The notes below the pieces were generated by a model that ran no database searches, was not told the origin of the DNA, and saw only the letters and a program-made list of their open reading frames with translations. This document shows positions 1 to 9,405 of a stretch of DNA of 64,000 bases, in pieces. Where the stretch lies: NCBI GenBank assembly GCA_040219575.1, contig JAVJSD010000144.1, forward strand, positions 1-64,000, read 5' to 3'. Numbering within the stretch: the first letter of the stretch is position 1; every line of letters begins with the position of its first letter. This stretch comes from JAVJSD01 sp040219575 (GTDB lineage: Bacteria; Planctomycetota; Planctomycetia; Pirellulales; Pirellulaceae). The translations under genes were made by a program, and so were the position numbers.

Positions 1-294
1 GAGACATCGCCGACCGTTTTCGCTCAAAGCTCTTTCAGTTGGAAGCACCATCAAACGTTCCGCCGTCGCCTGCGGCTTGCCGTTAAACGAGGTCGTTCCA
101 ATGATAGAACCGGCAATGGCAATGCATGCTTCAATAAACGAGTCGATCGCAAGGGATGCTTGACATTCAAATTGCAGGCTTCAATCAACCATTGCGGGCG
201 ACCGACGACGCTCCGTCCCGAGAACTAACTTCAGGCGCGTGCAGGTCTCACGCGTAAGTCGGGCAAGGTCCCGGGAACGTGAACATATCGCCAT
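1..294. other. Non-coding left edge
   Basis: I see no convincing gene here. The stretch is less GC-rich than the neighbouring genes and lies downstream of the minus-strand gene that ends at 295. No clear terminator hairpin was found. Confidence 0.5.
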
Positions 295-2007
295 TCAGGG
301 CGCCGCCGCCCGCTGCTCGATCGCCGGGTCGCGAATCAGCTCGTACGAGAATGCGCCGAGCAGTTCGCCGCGCTGGACGTCGTGGCACTGCAGGCACTCT
401 TTGGCGGCCCGTAGCGAACCGACCATCTCGATGCGGTTGGTCGTCGCCTGGGCGATCACGTCTTCGCCCTGTTTGAGACGGGCGAGGGCTTCTTCTTCAA
501 ACGCGCCAGGAGCGCGAACGGTCGCTTCGGCGAGCTTGTCCATGCGCGGCAGCGCGTCGGAGACGTACACCTTCGGCTCGGGGTGCTTCAACAGGCTCAC
601 CAACTCGAGACGACGCAGCGCCCATTGCTCCGTGCGCACCTCGTACCACGGACGCCCGTCGACCGCTCGCATGCTGGGGGCGCGCGTGAAGGCGTGCGGA
701 AAGAAGCCGGCCACGTGCTCCTTGTCCTTAATGTAGCCATAGCGATTGACGTCGAAGAAGCTGCTTTCTCCGAAGTGGTGAAGCTTCGTCAAGACATCGC
801 GGGTGGGGAGCGGGGCCCCGCCCGTGGCTGCGACGGCGGGCCAGGCCGGCACGGGCCGCGGCGGCTCGCGACCGTCGCTGGCGTTCAGCGACGAGGCGAG
901 CGGAAGGTCGGGAATACTCGGCAATTGCCAGTAGTGAGGCCCCGGCGGCGGGACACGGGAACGGCCGAATCCTTCCCGGCTGATGAACTTCTCGACCTCC
1001 TCTTCGTGCAACATCCGCAGCGACTCGGCGCGATACTGATTCCAGCTCGCGGGCCTCTCGCCCGGCACGAGCGGAGAATAACTTTCATCGCGCCCGTCAA
1101 GCCGTTCTCTGGCCGCGGCGGTCAATTCCGGCTCCGATCGCTCGCGGCCTGCCCGTGCTTCGTACTTGAGCCGGTCGGCGAGCGATTCAACCTTGTACAC
1201 TTGCTTCAACGCTTCGACCGATCGCTTCATCTCGTCGACCAGCGCCTTCTTCTCGGTGGCGGTCAGCTGTTCGTTGGGGAACGCCAGCGCGCCGGAGACC
1301 ACCGCGGCCCTGCCTGCGGGCGAAGCGGGATCACCGGAGAATCTCAAGTGCTGAGAGAGCACGTTGTTGATCTGGGCATGCACCTCCAGCGGCGCATAAA
1401 CGTCGATGAAGTGAATCGAGCGCGAGGGAAGCATAAACGGCCCGCCGCTGCGCCACGTGCCGGGCGCCGCCTCGCGTTTCAGCCGCTGAATGATCGCCGG
1501 CCGCTGCGAGGAGGCATAATCGGAGAGCGAGGCCAGATCGTGCGTCTGAAGCACCGCTTGCGTCTGGGCCTTCTCGTGGTCGATCAGCCGCACGCCGTCG
1601 TCGTCGAGCGCGATGTGGTAGTTGCCGAGCCCGCTGTGTGAAAGCGCGAATTGAATGGCCTGCATGATGGTCAGCTCGCCGTCGATGTTCACCGTCCGGG
1701 GCGATTGGAAGGGCTCTCGATCGACCTCGTTCAGTTCGATGGCGATCTTCGCACCCAGGGAGTCTTCGAGACGCTCGAGCATTTCCGAGGCAGGGAGGTT
1801 CTCCGCATCGAGCCGCACCGAGCGATTGAGCTTCTCGTGCAGCTCCGCCTGCTTCGCGGAAACACCGTTGGCGTGGCCTTCCGCCTTGCGAGCCTGCTGC
1901 GTCTGGGCCGCCGAATCGCCGCCGAGCCAAAGCAAAAGCCCCAGCATCCCGCACGCAAACAGCATCACCATCAACCGACCGATGAAATGCCGAATGGGCA
2001 GTCGCAT
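295..2007 (-). CDS. Membrane-anchored protein with STN-like region and one CxxCH haem motif
   Basis: The 570-residue product has one hydrophobic segment at about residues 8-30 and is otherwise hydrophilic, so it is probably anchored with its body outside the cytoplasm. Residues about 65-145 resemble the short STN/secretin-N-like domain often seen in planctomycete proteins. The C-terminus carries a single CLQCH at 538-542, followed by a GELLGAFSYEL stretch. CxxCH is the c-type haem attachment motif, so covalent haem binding is possible, but no distal ligand can be assigned. The ATG at 2007 places the anchor at the N-terminus. There is no close neighbour on the same strand. The overall function is unknown to me. 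Confidence 0.7.
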   Translation of the reverse strand: MRLPIRHFIGRLMVMLFACGMLGLLLWLGGDSAAQTQQARKAEGHANGVSAKQAELHEKLNRSVRLDAENLPASEMLERLEDSLGAKIAIELNEVDREPFQSPRTVNIDGELTIMQAIQFALSHSGLGNYHIALDDDGVRLIDHEKAQTQAVLQTHDLASLSDYASSQRPAIIQRLKREAAPGTWRSGGPFMLPSRSIHFIDVYAPLEVHAQINNVLSQHLRFSGDPASPAGRAAVVSGALAFPNEQLTATEKKALVDEMKRSVEALKQVYKVESLADRLKYEARAGRERSEPELTAAARERLDGRDESYSPLVPGERPASWNQYRAESLRMLHEEEVEKFISREGFGRSRVPPPGPHYWQLPSIPDLPLASSLNASDGREPPRPVPAWPAVAATGGAPLPTRDVLTKLHHFGESSFFDVNRYGYIKDKEHVAGFFPHAFTRAPSMRAVDGRPWYEVRTEQWALRRLELVSLLKHPEPKVYVSDALPRMDKLAEATVRAPGAFEEEALARLKQGEDVIAQATTNRIEMVGSLRAAKECLQCHDVQRGELLGAFSYELIRDPAIEQRAAAP

Positions 2008-3057
2008 GACAGGCTCCTCTTTCGTAGTTCGCAGCGTTACAACGTTTGCACTGAACGACGCAAGTCTCTATCGCGCGTCGAATCTCTGTGTCGCGATCAT
2101 GCCTGAAGGCAGGGCGAGACGCCTGCGAAAGCAGGCTCACGGGAGATTCATCCCGCCTGCTCACCACCGGCGGAAGCCGGCGGCAAGGGGCAGCCATAAG
2201 TCTAGCCGATCCCTCGCGGTCGTCATCGTAACAACCTCGTAACCGCCCGTTGCCCGCCAGCCGGCGGCGTATCGGCCACCGGCTTTCGTCGGTGGTAAAG
2301 GCATCTCCTCCGTTACCTCCTGTTCCCGATCTTCTTTGCGGCCGGTTGGCCGCGTTAAGGACGCGTAGGGTCTCACCGTCTGAAAAGCCGGCGCGGGACC
2401 GCGCGGCGGAATCCGCGCCCGCAGCGAGGATTCGCACCGGGCCGCCGCGTCGCGCTGGGATCAACCCAGCGGCTCCGGAGGAGGGTGCGAAGCCGCGCGG
2501 GTCGGCGGTTGCCGTGCCGCCGCCTGGCTGCTCAAACACCAGAGGCGGCACGCGGCGCCGTAGCATCGCCGATCGGGTTGGGTGCGCTCGTGGCTTGTCG
2601 GGTGGCACTGGTGGCTTGTCCACCAGTGTTCGCAGCGCGACACGACGTTCGCCCAGCAACCAAGCTCATTCAACGCTCGAAGCAACTGGTTCGATGTCGT
2701 CCTCCAACCAGGGCGACAATTCGCCACACGACGATCGGATGCCGGCCGAACGTCGCTTGGGTGATTGAGTTTGCCGGCGGCTGCCTTGCGCCGCTCCATG
2801 CACTGGTGGACAAGCCACCCGTGCCACCCGACGGCAAGCCACCCCTGTTGCCCGACAAGCCACGGGCAGCGCTCCGCCGGCTAAAGGCGGAACTGAGAGG
2901 CTGTCTCAACATCGCCGCGGACTGCTTCGTTTTCGCGCCGCCGCGCGTCTCCTCAGGTTGATGGTCCGAGGCGCGCTCTCTACAATCCCCTGAGCAACAA
3001 CAACGCCAAACCTCATCGTGCGGATTCTTTCGCCGCACCGCCCCTAAAGGACTGGTC
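2008..3057. other. Gene-free stretch carrying an inverted-repeat element
   Basis: About 1 kb between divergent genes. Every open frame in it has a biased Arg/Pro-rich composition and overlaps others, so none is called. It contains the inverted repeat listed at 2592-2840 and several copies of GACAAGCC-type words. An AAAGGA just before 3058 is a plausible ribosome binding site for the next gene. Confidence 0.6.
2592..2840. repeat. Inverted-repeat element, about 250 bp
   Basis: The left arm (2592-2628) and right arm (2801-2840) are reverse complements apart from a 3-nt indel and one mismatch. The left arm itself ends in a hairpin, CACTGGTGG-CTTGT-CCACCAGTG. A further partial copy of the arm lies at 2841-2866. 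About 170 bp between the arms has no gene. The arrangement resembles a non-autonomous mobile element or an intergenic palindrome. No transposase is present. Confidence 0.65.
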
Positions 3058-3840
3058 ATGCTCGAGCGGAAGCCGATCTTCCCCAACGTGATCGAAATCA
3101 ACTTTCAGGCCGGTCACATTATCGGCTGCAACGTGTACCTGATTTACGATCGCGAAGAGTGGGTGCTGATCGACGTCGGCTACCAGGAGGCGGTCGAGGA
3201 GGTGATCGAGCTCGTGCGGCAGATGGACTTCCCACTGTCGCAATGCAAGCTGCTGATCGCCACGCACGCCGACGTCGACCACATCCAGGGTCTGGCCAAG
3301 GTCAAGCAGATGCTGAAGACCGACGTCGCCGCGCACCGCCGGGCGGCGGAGTTGATGGCCTCGGGCGACACGCTGCGGACGTTCGCCGAGATCGAGGCGC
3401 AGGACATTCACATGGAGATGCCGCCGGTCAAGACCGACCGCCTGTTGAAGGACGGCGACAAGATCGCGGTGGGAGAGTTGGAGATCGAGGTCTGGCACAC
3501 GCCGGGACACACCGAGAGCCAGCTCTCCTTTCGGCTGGGCGAACTGTTGTTCTCGGGCGACAACATCTATCGCGACGGCGGCGTGGGGGCGATCGACGCG
3601 CATCACGGCAGCGATCTGGTCTCCTTCATCAAGTCGCTGCGGCGGATTCGCGACAGCGACGTCAAATGGCTGCTGCCCAGCCACGGCCCGATCTTCCGCA
3701 AGGATCCCGCCATGCTCGACAAGACGATCGCGCGGCTGGAGGAGTATCTGCACATGTCGGACTTCGGCACCTGCGCCATCGATTGGCCGTTGATCGACGA
3801 ATGGGAGAAGGAAATCGCGATGGGGAAGCTGCCCTCGTAG
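3058..3840 (+). CDS. MBL-fold metallo-hydrolase
   Basis: The 260-residue protein has the full metallo-beta-lactamase-fold set: THADVDH at 69-75, HTPGH at 147-151, SGD at 166-168 and a late SHG histidine near 208. It should be a soluble two-metal hydrolase. Its size and layout match glyoxalase-II-like and other small MBL hydrolases, but the substrate cannot be read from sequence. The first metal motif is HADVDH, so the canonical HxHxDH has Asp at the second histidine position. The start follows a purine-rich AAAGGA. A REPIN-like element follows the stop codon. Confidence 0.85.
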   Translation: MLERKPIFPNVIEINFQAGHIIGCNVYLIYDREEWVLIDVGYQEAVEEVIELVRQMDFPLSQCKLLIATHADVDHIQGLAKVKQMLKTDVAAHRRAAELMASGDTLRTFAEIEAQDIHMEMPPVKTDRLLKDGDKIAVGELEIEVWHTPGHTESQLSFRLGELLFSGDNIYRDGGVGAIDAHHGSDLVSFIKSLRRIRDSDVKWLLPSHGPIFRKDPAMLDKTIARLEEYLHMSDFGTCAIDWPLIDEWEKEIAMGKLPS

Positions 3841-3860
3841 GCGCGCCGCCCCATTCACTC

Positions 3861-3939
3861 GTAGCGGAAGTCGCCAGACTTCCGAATAGTCCGAATAGGT
3901 CGCCAAGCCGGACGTCGGAAGTCTGGCGACTTCCGCGAC
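3861..3939. repeat. REPIN-like doublet 1 (GCCA loop type)
   Basis: Left arm GTAG-CGGAAGTC-GCCA-GACTTCCG. The right arm read on the other strand is GTCG-CGGAAGTC-GCCA-GACTTCCG. Each arm is an 8-bp stem with a 4-nt loop, and the arms face each other across about 30 bp. The GTAG head plus palindrome is the hallmark of REP sequences mobilised by RAYT transposases. Confidence 0.75.
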
Positions 3940-4046
3940 CGCGATTTCGCGGGCTCTCGGCGGCCGCCCGTTGCGTTGGAGGCGGGCGGTTGCGTAAGGT
4001 GAGAACTTGACGCGAGCAATCTGGCGCCGGCGCGCCGGCAAGGTAT

Positions 4047-6407
4047 GTGCCTGCGGCGCGTTTCCCCCGCCCCTCTTCGATCCTGCCTGCTGTGTCATTC
4101 GTCCGCAATCGACCGTTCACGGCCCGGCTGCTCGCCACCATCGCCGTCGTTTTGCTCTCGTTGCCGGTGCTGCTGCCGGGGGCGATCGGCAGCATGGCGG
4201 ACATGTCGACGTCCCCCACCGACTGGATTCCGAGAACGTTCGCGGAGCGGCAGCAATACGACGCGTTCGTCGCCCGATTCGAACGCGAGTCGGCGATCGT
4301 CATCAGTTGGCCGGGTTGCACGCTCGACGACCTGCGGCTGACTTGCCTGACGGACAAGTTGGCCGCCATGACGCAGCCCGCGCCGGACGCCGACGATCCG
4401 GTGCTGCTGGAGCGCGTGGTGACGGGGCAATCGGTGCTGGGCGAACTGACGTCGCCGCCCCTGGAGATGTCGCGCGAGGAGGCGATTTCGCGGCTGCGGG
4501 GCTTCCTCATCGGCCGCGATCGACGCACCACCTGCGCCGTCGTGATCCTCACCGAGGAGGGAAACCGGCAGCGGAACCGGTCGGTCGAGGCCGTCATCGA
4601 GGCCGCCGCCGAGTGCGGCGTCGATCCCCACGAGCAACGTCTCTCGGGCGGACCGGTGGAGGCGAGAATCATCGATGAGGAAAGCGGCCGCACGCTTTCC
4701 CAATTCGGGATTCCTTCCGGGCTGGTGTCGCTCGTGCTGTGTTGGTTCTGCCTGCGATCCTGGCGGTACACGCTGGCGATCGTGATCGCGGCCGGATTGG
4801 GAGAGGCGATCACCTTGGCGTTGGTGTACTACAGCGGCGTAAAGATGAACGCGCTGCTGATTGTGATGCCGCCGTTGATTTTCGTGTTGACCGTGTCGGC
4901 CGGCGTGCATCTGACGAACTACTACTTCGAGGAGGCTCGCAGCGGCGACCTGCGCGGCGCGGTGCATCGGGCCGTGGCCATCGGCTGGTTGCCGTGCCTG
5001 CTGGCCACCGCCACCACGGCGATCGGCATCGGCTCGCTGGCGGTGAGCGATGTGTTGCCGGTCAAGTATTTCGGCATCTTCTCCCCGCTGGGGTTGATCG
5101 CCACCGTGATCGTCTTGTTCATGCTGTTGCCCGGCGTGCTGGAGTCGTGGCCGAAGCGGCCGCGTTCCGTCGTCCGCGAAAGTTCGACGACGGCCCGTCG
5201 GGAAGTGGGCCGCGACGCGATCTGGTGGGATCGATTGTGGCGCCTGGTGACGCGCAATGCGATGTGGATCGTGATCGGATGCCTGGCCTTGATGTTGTAC
5301 GCCGGTTGGGGACTGTCGCAGTTGCAGTCGTCGGTGGATGTGCGGGCGTTGTTCACGCGCAAGAGCCGATTCCTGCGGGACTACAACTGGCTCGATGAAC
5401 ATGTCGCTCCGCTGGTGCCGATCGAGGTCGTGGTCCGCATCCCGGAGTCGAACAAGCTGGACTTGCTGCAGCGATTCGAGATGATCCGCGCCGCGGCCGA
5501 CGCCGCCAAGTCGCTCGAGTCGGTCGAAGGCGTGATGGCCGCCGACACCTACGCGGGGAAGTTTCCTGAGCCCCGGGGACTCTTTAAAGTCGTCGGGCGG
5601 CGGATGATGCTGAACCACATGAAGCGCGATCTGCAGCGGTTCACCGAGGCGCGCTATCTGTCCATCGAAGACGGCCAGCAGTACTGGCGAATCAGCGTGC
5701 GTCTGCGGTTGGGCGAGGAAGCGGAGTACGACAAGCACCTGGCGCAGTTGCGCGACAAGGTGGAGCCCGTGCTCGACGAGTACCGCGCGGAGGACGCCGC
5801 GGAGGCCGACGGCATCGAGACGACGTATACGGGCGCCATGCCGCTGACGGACCGCGTTCATCACCTGTTGCTGGGCGACCTGTACTTCAGTTTCTTCACG
5901 GCCACGGTGCTGGTGGCCGTGGTCATGATGCTGGTGCTGCGGAGCGTCGGCGCGGGGCTGCTGGCGATGCTGCCCAACGTCTTTCCCATGGTGCTGCTGT
6001 TCGGGCTGATGGGACATCTGGGGATTCGCTTCGACATCGGCTCGATGATGACCGCCAGCGTGGCGCTGGGGATCGCCGTCGACGACACGCTGCATTTCCT
6101 CACCTGGTACCGGCGCGAAACGCAAGCCGGCAGCGCGCCGGTCGAGGCGGTGCGTCGCTGCTACCGCCACTGCGGCCGGGCGATGGTGCAGACCACGCTG
6201 ATTTGCGGCCTGGGATTGTCGGTGTTCGTGTTCAGCGGCTTCCTGCCGACGCAGCGGTTTTGCACCATGATCATGATTCTGTTGTTGACCGCGCTGATCG
6301 GCGACCTGGTCTTCTTGCCCGCGCTGCTGGTCGGACCCTTGGGGCGATTCTTCACACGGCGATTGCGCGGTCGCGGGGAGCAGGCTCTGTCGAAACAGGC
6401 CGCGTGA
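4047..6407 (+). CDS. RND-superfamily (MMPL-like) membrane transporter
   Basis: The 786-residue product has the duplicated RND layout: an N-terminal hydrophobic helix, a large extracytoplasmic domain, a bundle of membrane helices around residues 225-370, a second helix and domain from about 405, and a final bundle from about 610. The last bundle contains the GIAVDDTLHF segment with paired acidic residues, as expected for proton-coupled MMPL and hopanoid/lipid exporters. Those families usually move lipids or hydrophobic molecules, and the cargo here is unknown. It stands alone without an adaptor or TolC partner. The start is uncertain: GTG at 4047 or GTG at 4092, the latter placing the first helix closer to the N-terminus. 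Confidence 0.85.
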   Translation: MPAARFPRPSSILPAVSFVRNRPFTARLLATIAVVLLSLPVLLPGAIGSMADMSTSPTDWIPRTFAERQQYDAFVARFERESAIVISWPGCTLDDLRLTCLTDKLAAMTQPAPDADDPVLLERVVTGQSVLGELTSPPLEMSREEAISRLRGFLIGRDRRTTCAVVILTEEGNRQRNRSVEAVIEAAAECGVDPHEQRLSGGPVEARIIDEESGRTLSQFGIPSGLVSLVLCWFCLRSWRYTLAIVIAAGLGEAITLALVYYSGVKMNALLIVMPPLIFVLTVSAGVHLTNYYFEEARSGDLRGAVHRAVAIGWLPCLLATATTAIGIGSLAVSDVLPVKYFGIFSPLGLIATVIVLFMLLPGVLESWPKRPRSVVRESSTTARREVGRDAIWWDRLWRLVTRNAMWIVIGCLALMLYAGWGLSQLQSSVDVRALFTRKSRFLRDYNWLDEHVAPLVPIEVVVRIPESNKLDLLQRFEMIRAAADAAKSLESVEGVMAADTYAGKFPEPRGLFKVVGRRMMLNHMKRDLQRFTEARYLSIEDGQQYWRISVRLRLGEEAEYDKHLAQLRDKVEPVLDEYRAEDAAEADGIETTYTGAMPLTDRVHHLLLGDLYFSFFTATVLVAVVMMLVLRSVGAGLLAMLPNVFPMVLLFGLMGHLGIRFDIGSMMTASVALGIAVDDTLHFLTWYRRETQAGSAPVEAVRRCYRHCGRAMVQTTLICGLGLSVFVFSGFLPTQRFCTMIMILLLTALIGDLVFLPALLVGPLGRFFTRRLRGRGEQALSKQAA

Positions 6408-6666
6408 CGATCGAAAGGGCAGCCGGCGGACGGAGGCGATGGCGTGGACTTCCCGCTCGGCCTGACCGCCGCCGCGCCGGGAAACTCCGCAAAACCGTTG
6501 CAAACGTTGCGTTTGCGCGGGGTCGGAGCAATACGTCAAACTTCACACATCCGTACACCAAGTTATAATGGGCGAGTACGGGTCGCGCCGCGGTGGTTCG
6601 CGTCCGGCGGTACGCTCCCTGCCTCCTCGGTGAGGCGGCATTCGTTTTTCGGCGGTCGACATCGCA

Positions 6667-7569
6667 ATGGGTATTCGGTTTCACTGCCCCTACTGCCAGA
6701 AGAAACTGAACGTCAAGTCGTTTCTTGCCGGCAAGCGGGGGATCTGCCCTTACTGCGACAGCGGTCTCGACATCCCGCTGGAGAGCGAGCCGCGCAACGG
6801 CAAGGCGCCGCATCCCACGGAATCGGTCGAGGTGCCGACGCTGGATCGCGAGAGCAACATCGGCCTCGCCGGCCCCCAAGCGGAATCGTCGACCGCCTCG
6901 ATCACCGATTCGCGCGCCGCCGGCGATGCCGACGCGGCCGCCGCCTCCCATCACGCCGAAGCGGCGCGGACGGATACGCCCACCGTCGCGGCAGACGCCA
7001 CGGCGGCGACTTCCGCCGAGACCACGCCTTCCTCGCAGCCCGCGCCCATCACCCGGCCCATGCCCGCGCCCGGTCCGGATCCGATCGATGAAAACCCGGA
7101 GGCCGTCTGGTATGTCCGACCGCCCTCGGGTGGGCAGTTCGGGCCGGCCAAAGGCGACGTGATGCGGAAGTGGTTGGAAGAGGGGCGGGTCAGCGTCGAT
7201 TCACTGGTGTGGCGCGAAGGCTGGGCGGACTGGCAGGAAGCGGAACCGACCTTTCCGTCACTGTCGAAGCGTTCCGCCCCGCCGCCGCCGCCAACGCCCG
7301 CGCTGACTCCCGCCGCCGCCAATGCGTCTGCCGCTCCCGCCCGTCCCGCTGCCGCGCAGGCGGTCGCCGTCGCCACGCCGGCCGCGCGCGTGGTTGCGGA
7401 ATCCCCCGCCGCCCCGGAAGCGACGGCCCAGCCCAAGCCCGACCATACCGCCACCAAGGCCATGGCCCGCCGACGGTCGCCGGTGCCGGCGCTGATCGCG
7501 GTCGGTCTGCTGGTCGTGGTCAGCATTGGTTTGCTGATCGGACTGATCGTCGTGCTGATGAATCGTTGA
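6667..7569 (+). CDS. Zinc-ribbon, GYF_2-domain, tail-anchored protein
   Basis: The 300-residue product opens with a two-CxxC zinc ribbon (HCPYC and ICPYC, within residues 6-32). A long Ala/Pro/Thr-rich linker follows, then a GYF_2 (DUF4339) domain at about 147-198 that starts WYVRPPSGGQFGP and includes the typical LVWREGW segment. A Pro/Ala-rich stretch leads to one membrane helix at about 275-298. Zinc-ribbon plus GYF_2 proteins with a tail anchor are common in planctomycetes. They probably bind proline-rich peptides at the membrane, but no function has been assigned. The next gene encodes a small secreted protein. Confidence 0.8.
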   Translation: MGIRFHCPYCQKKLNVKSFLAGKRGICPYCDSGLDIPLESEPRNGKAPHPTESVEVPTLDRESNIGLAGPQAESSTASITDSRAAGDADAAAASHHAEAARTDTPTVAADATAATSAETTPSSQPAPITRPMPAPGPDPIDENPEAVWYVRPPSGGQFGPAKGDVMRKWLEEGRVSVDSLVWREGWADWQEAEPTFPSLSKRSAPPPPPTPALTPAAANASAAPARPAAAQAVAVATPAARVVAESPAAPEATAQPKPDHTATKAMARRRSPVPALIAVGLLVVVSIGLLIGLIVVLMNR

Positions 7570-7682
7570 CCCCTCGTCCGCCGCCCGACGACGCGGACGT
7601 TCTCTCCCTGCGGTATACTCGACCGTCGATTTCACTCGCTTCGTCCTTGCATCGCCAACTCGTGTCCTGGAGACAAACCGAT

Positions 7683-8303
7683 ATGTTCGCACGCCGCCAT
7701 TGTCCAATCACCGCAATTTCGTTGATGTTTCTGGCGACGTGCGCGGCTTACGCCGACGACAAGTCCGAAACCAAGCCCGACGATAAGGCGGCCGAGAAGG
7801 AAACGAAGCAGGACGAGGGCATCGTGGTCTCCGACGGCCGCATCCGACTGAAGCCGGCCGAGGGCTGGGTCCGCGTCAAGCCGCGGACGCGGATCGTCGA
7901 ACATGAGTTTCACGCTTCGGTCGCCGAGGGGGATGACGACGACGCCCGCATCACGGTGATGGGCGCGGGCGGCTCGATCGAGCAGAACATTGATCGCTGG
8001 ATCGGCCAGTTCACGCAACCCGACGGCAAGTCGACGAGGATCAACACCGACATCAGCCAACAGCAAGTGGCTGGGCAGCAGGTGCACGTGGTGAAGCTGG
8101 CGGGCACGTTCCGCGACCAACTCGGCCCGTTCGCGCCGGCCACCTACCGCAAGGACTACCGCATGCTGGGGGCGATCATTGTGACGGAAAAAATGGGCCG
8201 CTACTACGTGAAGATGGTCGGGCCGAAAGAGACGGTCGACGCCCACGAGAAGGCGTTCCAGGGCGTGATCGACAGCTTGACAATCAAGGCCGACGCCGAG
8301 TAG
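7683..8303 (+). CDS. Small secreted hypothetical protein
   Basis: The 206-residue product has a clear signal peptide (residues 1-21, ending CAAYA) followed by a charged Lys/Asp/Glu linker. A globular part starts near residue 40 with a GWVRVKP motif. I chose the ATG at 7683 because the upstream in-frame extension has no protein-like composition and overlaps the previous gene. The fold resembles uncharacterised planctomycete exported proteins with an ARITVMGAGG-type strand, but I do not recognise a named domain. It is probably periplasmic. Confidence 0.75.
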   Translation: MFARRHCPITAISLMFLATCAAYADDKSETKPDDKAAEKETKQDEGIVVSDGRIRLKPAEGWVRVKPRTRIVEHEFHASVAEGDDDDARITVMGAGGSIEQNIDRWIGQFTQPDGKSTRINTDISQQQVAGQQVHVVKLAGTFRDQLGPFAPATYRKDYRMLGAIIVTEKMGRYYVKMVGPKETVDAHEKAFQGVIDSLTIKADAE

Positions 8304-8376
8304 CGGCGCACCCCGAGAGCCTTGGCGACGGACGTCCTCGCCGACGTCGACGTTCGTCGTACTTGGGACAACGCGG

Positions 8377-9243
8377 TCACTCGCTGGCGCGGACCATGGC
8401 GGCGGCTTCGGCCGGTTCGACGAATCGTTTCCCGTGGCGCGGGAAGATGTGGCGGCTGACGGGGCCGAAGCCGTCTTCTTCGTCGAAGTACATGTAGTGG
8501 GTCACTTGCAGCATATCGCCGCCGATCTTGATCAGGTTGAACGAGTTCTTCTCGCGTTCCCGGCCGCGGCCGCGGCGCGAGGTGGTGGTGCCGCATTGCA
8601 CGATCGTGATGCCCCGCTCGCGATGCTTGCCGGCGTAGACGTCGAGCGAGTTGCCGATGTAGGCCCGATGCAGATGGCCGCCGAGGATCAAATCGACCTG
8701 CAGATCGAGGAAGCAGTTCATGGCCCGCTTGGCTTGCTGCATCACCTGGTCGCGCTCGTAGTCGGGCGCCGGGGCGAAATGGTGATGGGCCACGACGATC
8801 CGCACTGCGTCGTCGCCGGCGTCGCGGAAGGCCTTGTCGCAAAAGTCCAACTGCGCTTTGTGGATGCGGCCGTTGGAGATGGCGCTGTGCGGGGCGGTGG
8901 AGTCGAGCGCCGCGATGACCGCCCCGTCGATGCGGTGCACGACGTTGAGTTCCTCGGAGATGTACCGGCGGTACAAGTCCAACGGACGCATCAGGCGCTC
9001 GCGAATCCGGTACAGCGGCACGTCGTGATTGCCGGGCACCACCACCTGCGGCACCGACGGCAGACGATCGAGAAACGCGCGGGCCTGCTGGAACTGCTCC
9101 TGTTTGGCCCGCTGGGTAAAGTCGCCGCTGGCCACCACAATGTCGGGCGATAGCTCCGGCGCAATTCGCTGCAGCGCCTCCCCCACGCGCGGCAAATAGG
9201 GCGGGCCAAAGTGCAAGTCGGAGATATGCAGCAGCGTCAGCAT
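8377..9243 (-). CDS. Calcineurin-like metallophosphoesterase
   Basis: The 288-residue product shows all five metallophosphoesterase blocks in order: SDLHFG at 8-13, GDFTQ, GNHDVP, AHHHF and GGHLHRA. This matches the CpdA/Icc-type phosphodiesterase group, whose members cleave cyclic nucleotides or related phosphodiesters with two metal ions. The ATG at 9243 puts the DLH motif where the family has it; upstream in-frame codons look non-coding. It is divergent from the lipid kinase, with about 160 bp between the two starts. The actual substrate is unknown. Confidence 0.88.
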   Translation of the reverse strand: MLTLLHISDLHFGPPYLPRVGEALQRIAPELSPDIVVASGDFTQRAKQEQFQQARAFLDRLPSVPQVVVPGNHDVPLYRIRERLMRPLDLYRRYISEELNVVHRIDGAVIAALDSTAPHSAISNGRIHKAQLDFCDKAFRDAGDDAVRIVVAHHHFAPAPDYERDQVMQQAKRAMNCFLDLQVDLILGGHLHRAYIGNSLDVYAGKHRERGITIVQCGTTTSRRGRGREREKNSFNLIKIGGDMLQVTHYMYFDEEDGFGPVSRHIFPRHGKRFVEPAEAAAMVRASE

Positions 9244-9405
9244 CGCAAAGCTTGCTGTCTTGCGGACGCGCGAGGCGGCCCGAGGACAGGTGGAGTTTTT
9301 GGGGAACGTTTGGCGCGGCGATTGCCTGTTGGTGGTCGAAGCGTGACAATTCCGTGGGGCTATCGGCCCGCGGCGATTCCAACCGATCATACACGAGCAT
9401 GGCCC

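Noticed and set aside
1331..2659. 442-codon minus-strand frame overlapping the CxxCH protein gene
   Set aside because: Arg/Ala-rich shadow frame; the 570-residue frame has a signal anchor and a haem motif.
4095..6539. Long minus-strand open frame opposite the RND exporter
   Set aside because: Low-complexity composition and no start context; a shadow of the plus-strand gene.
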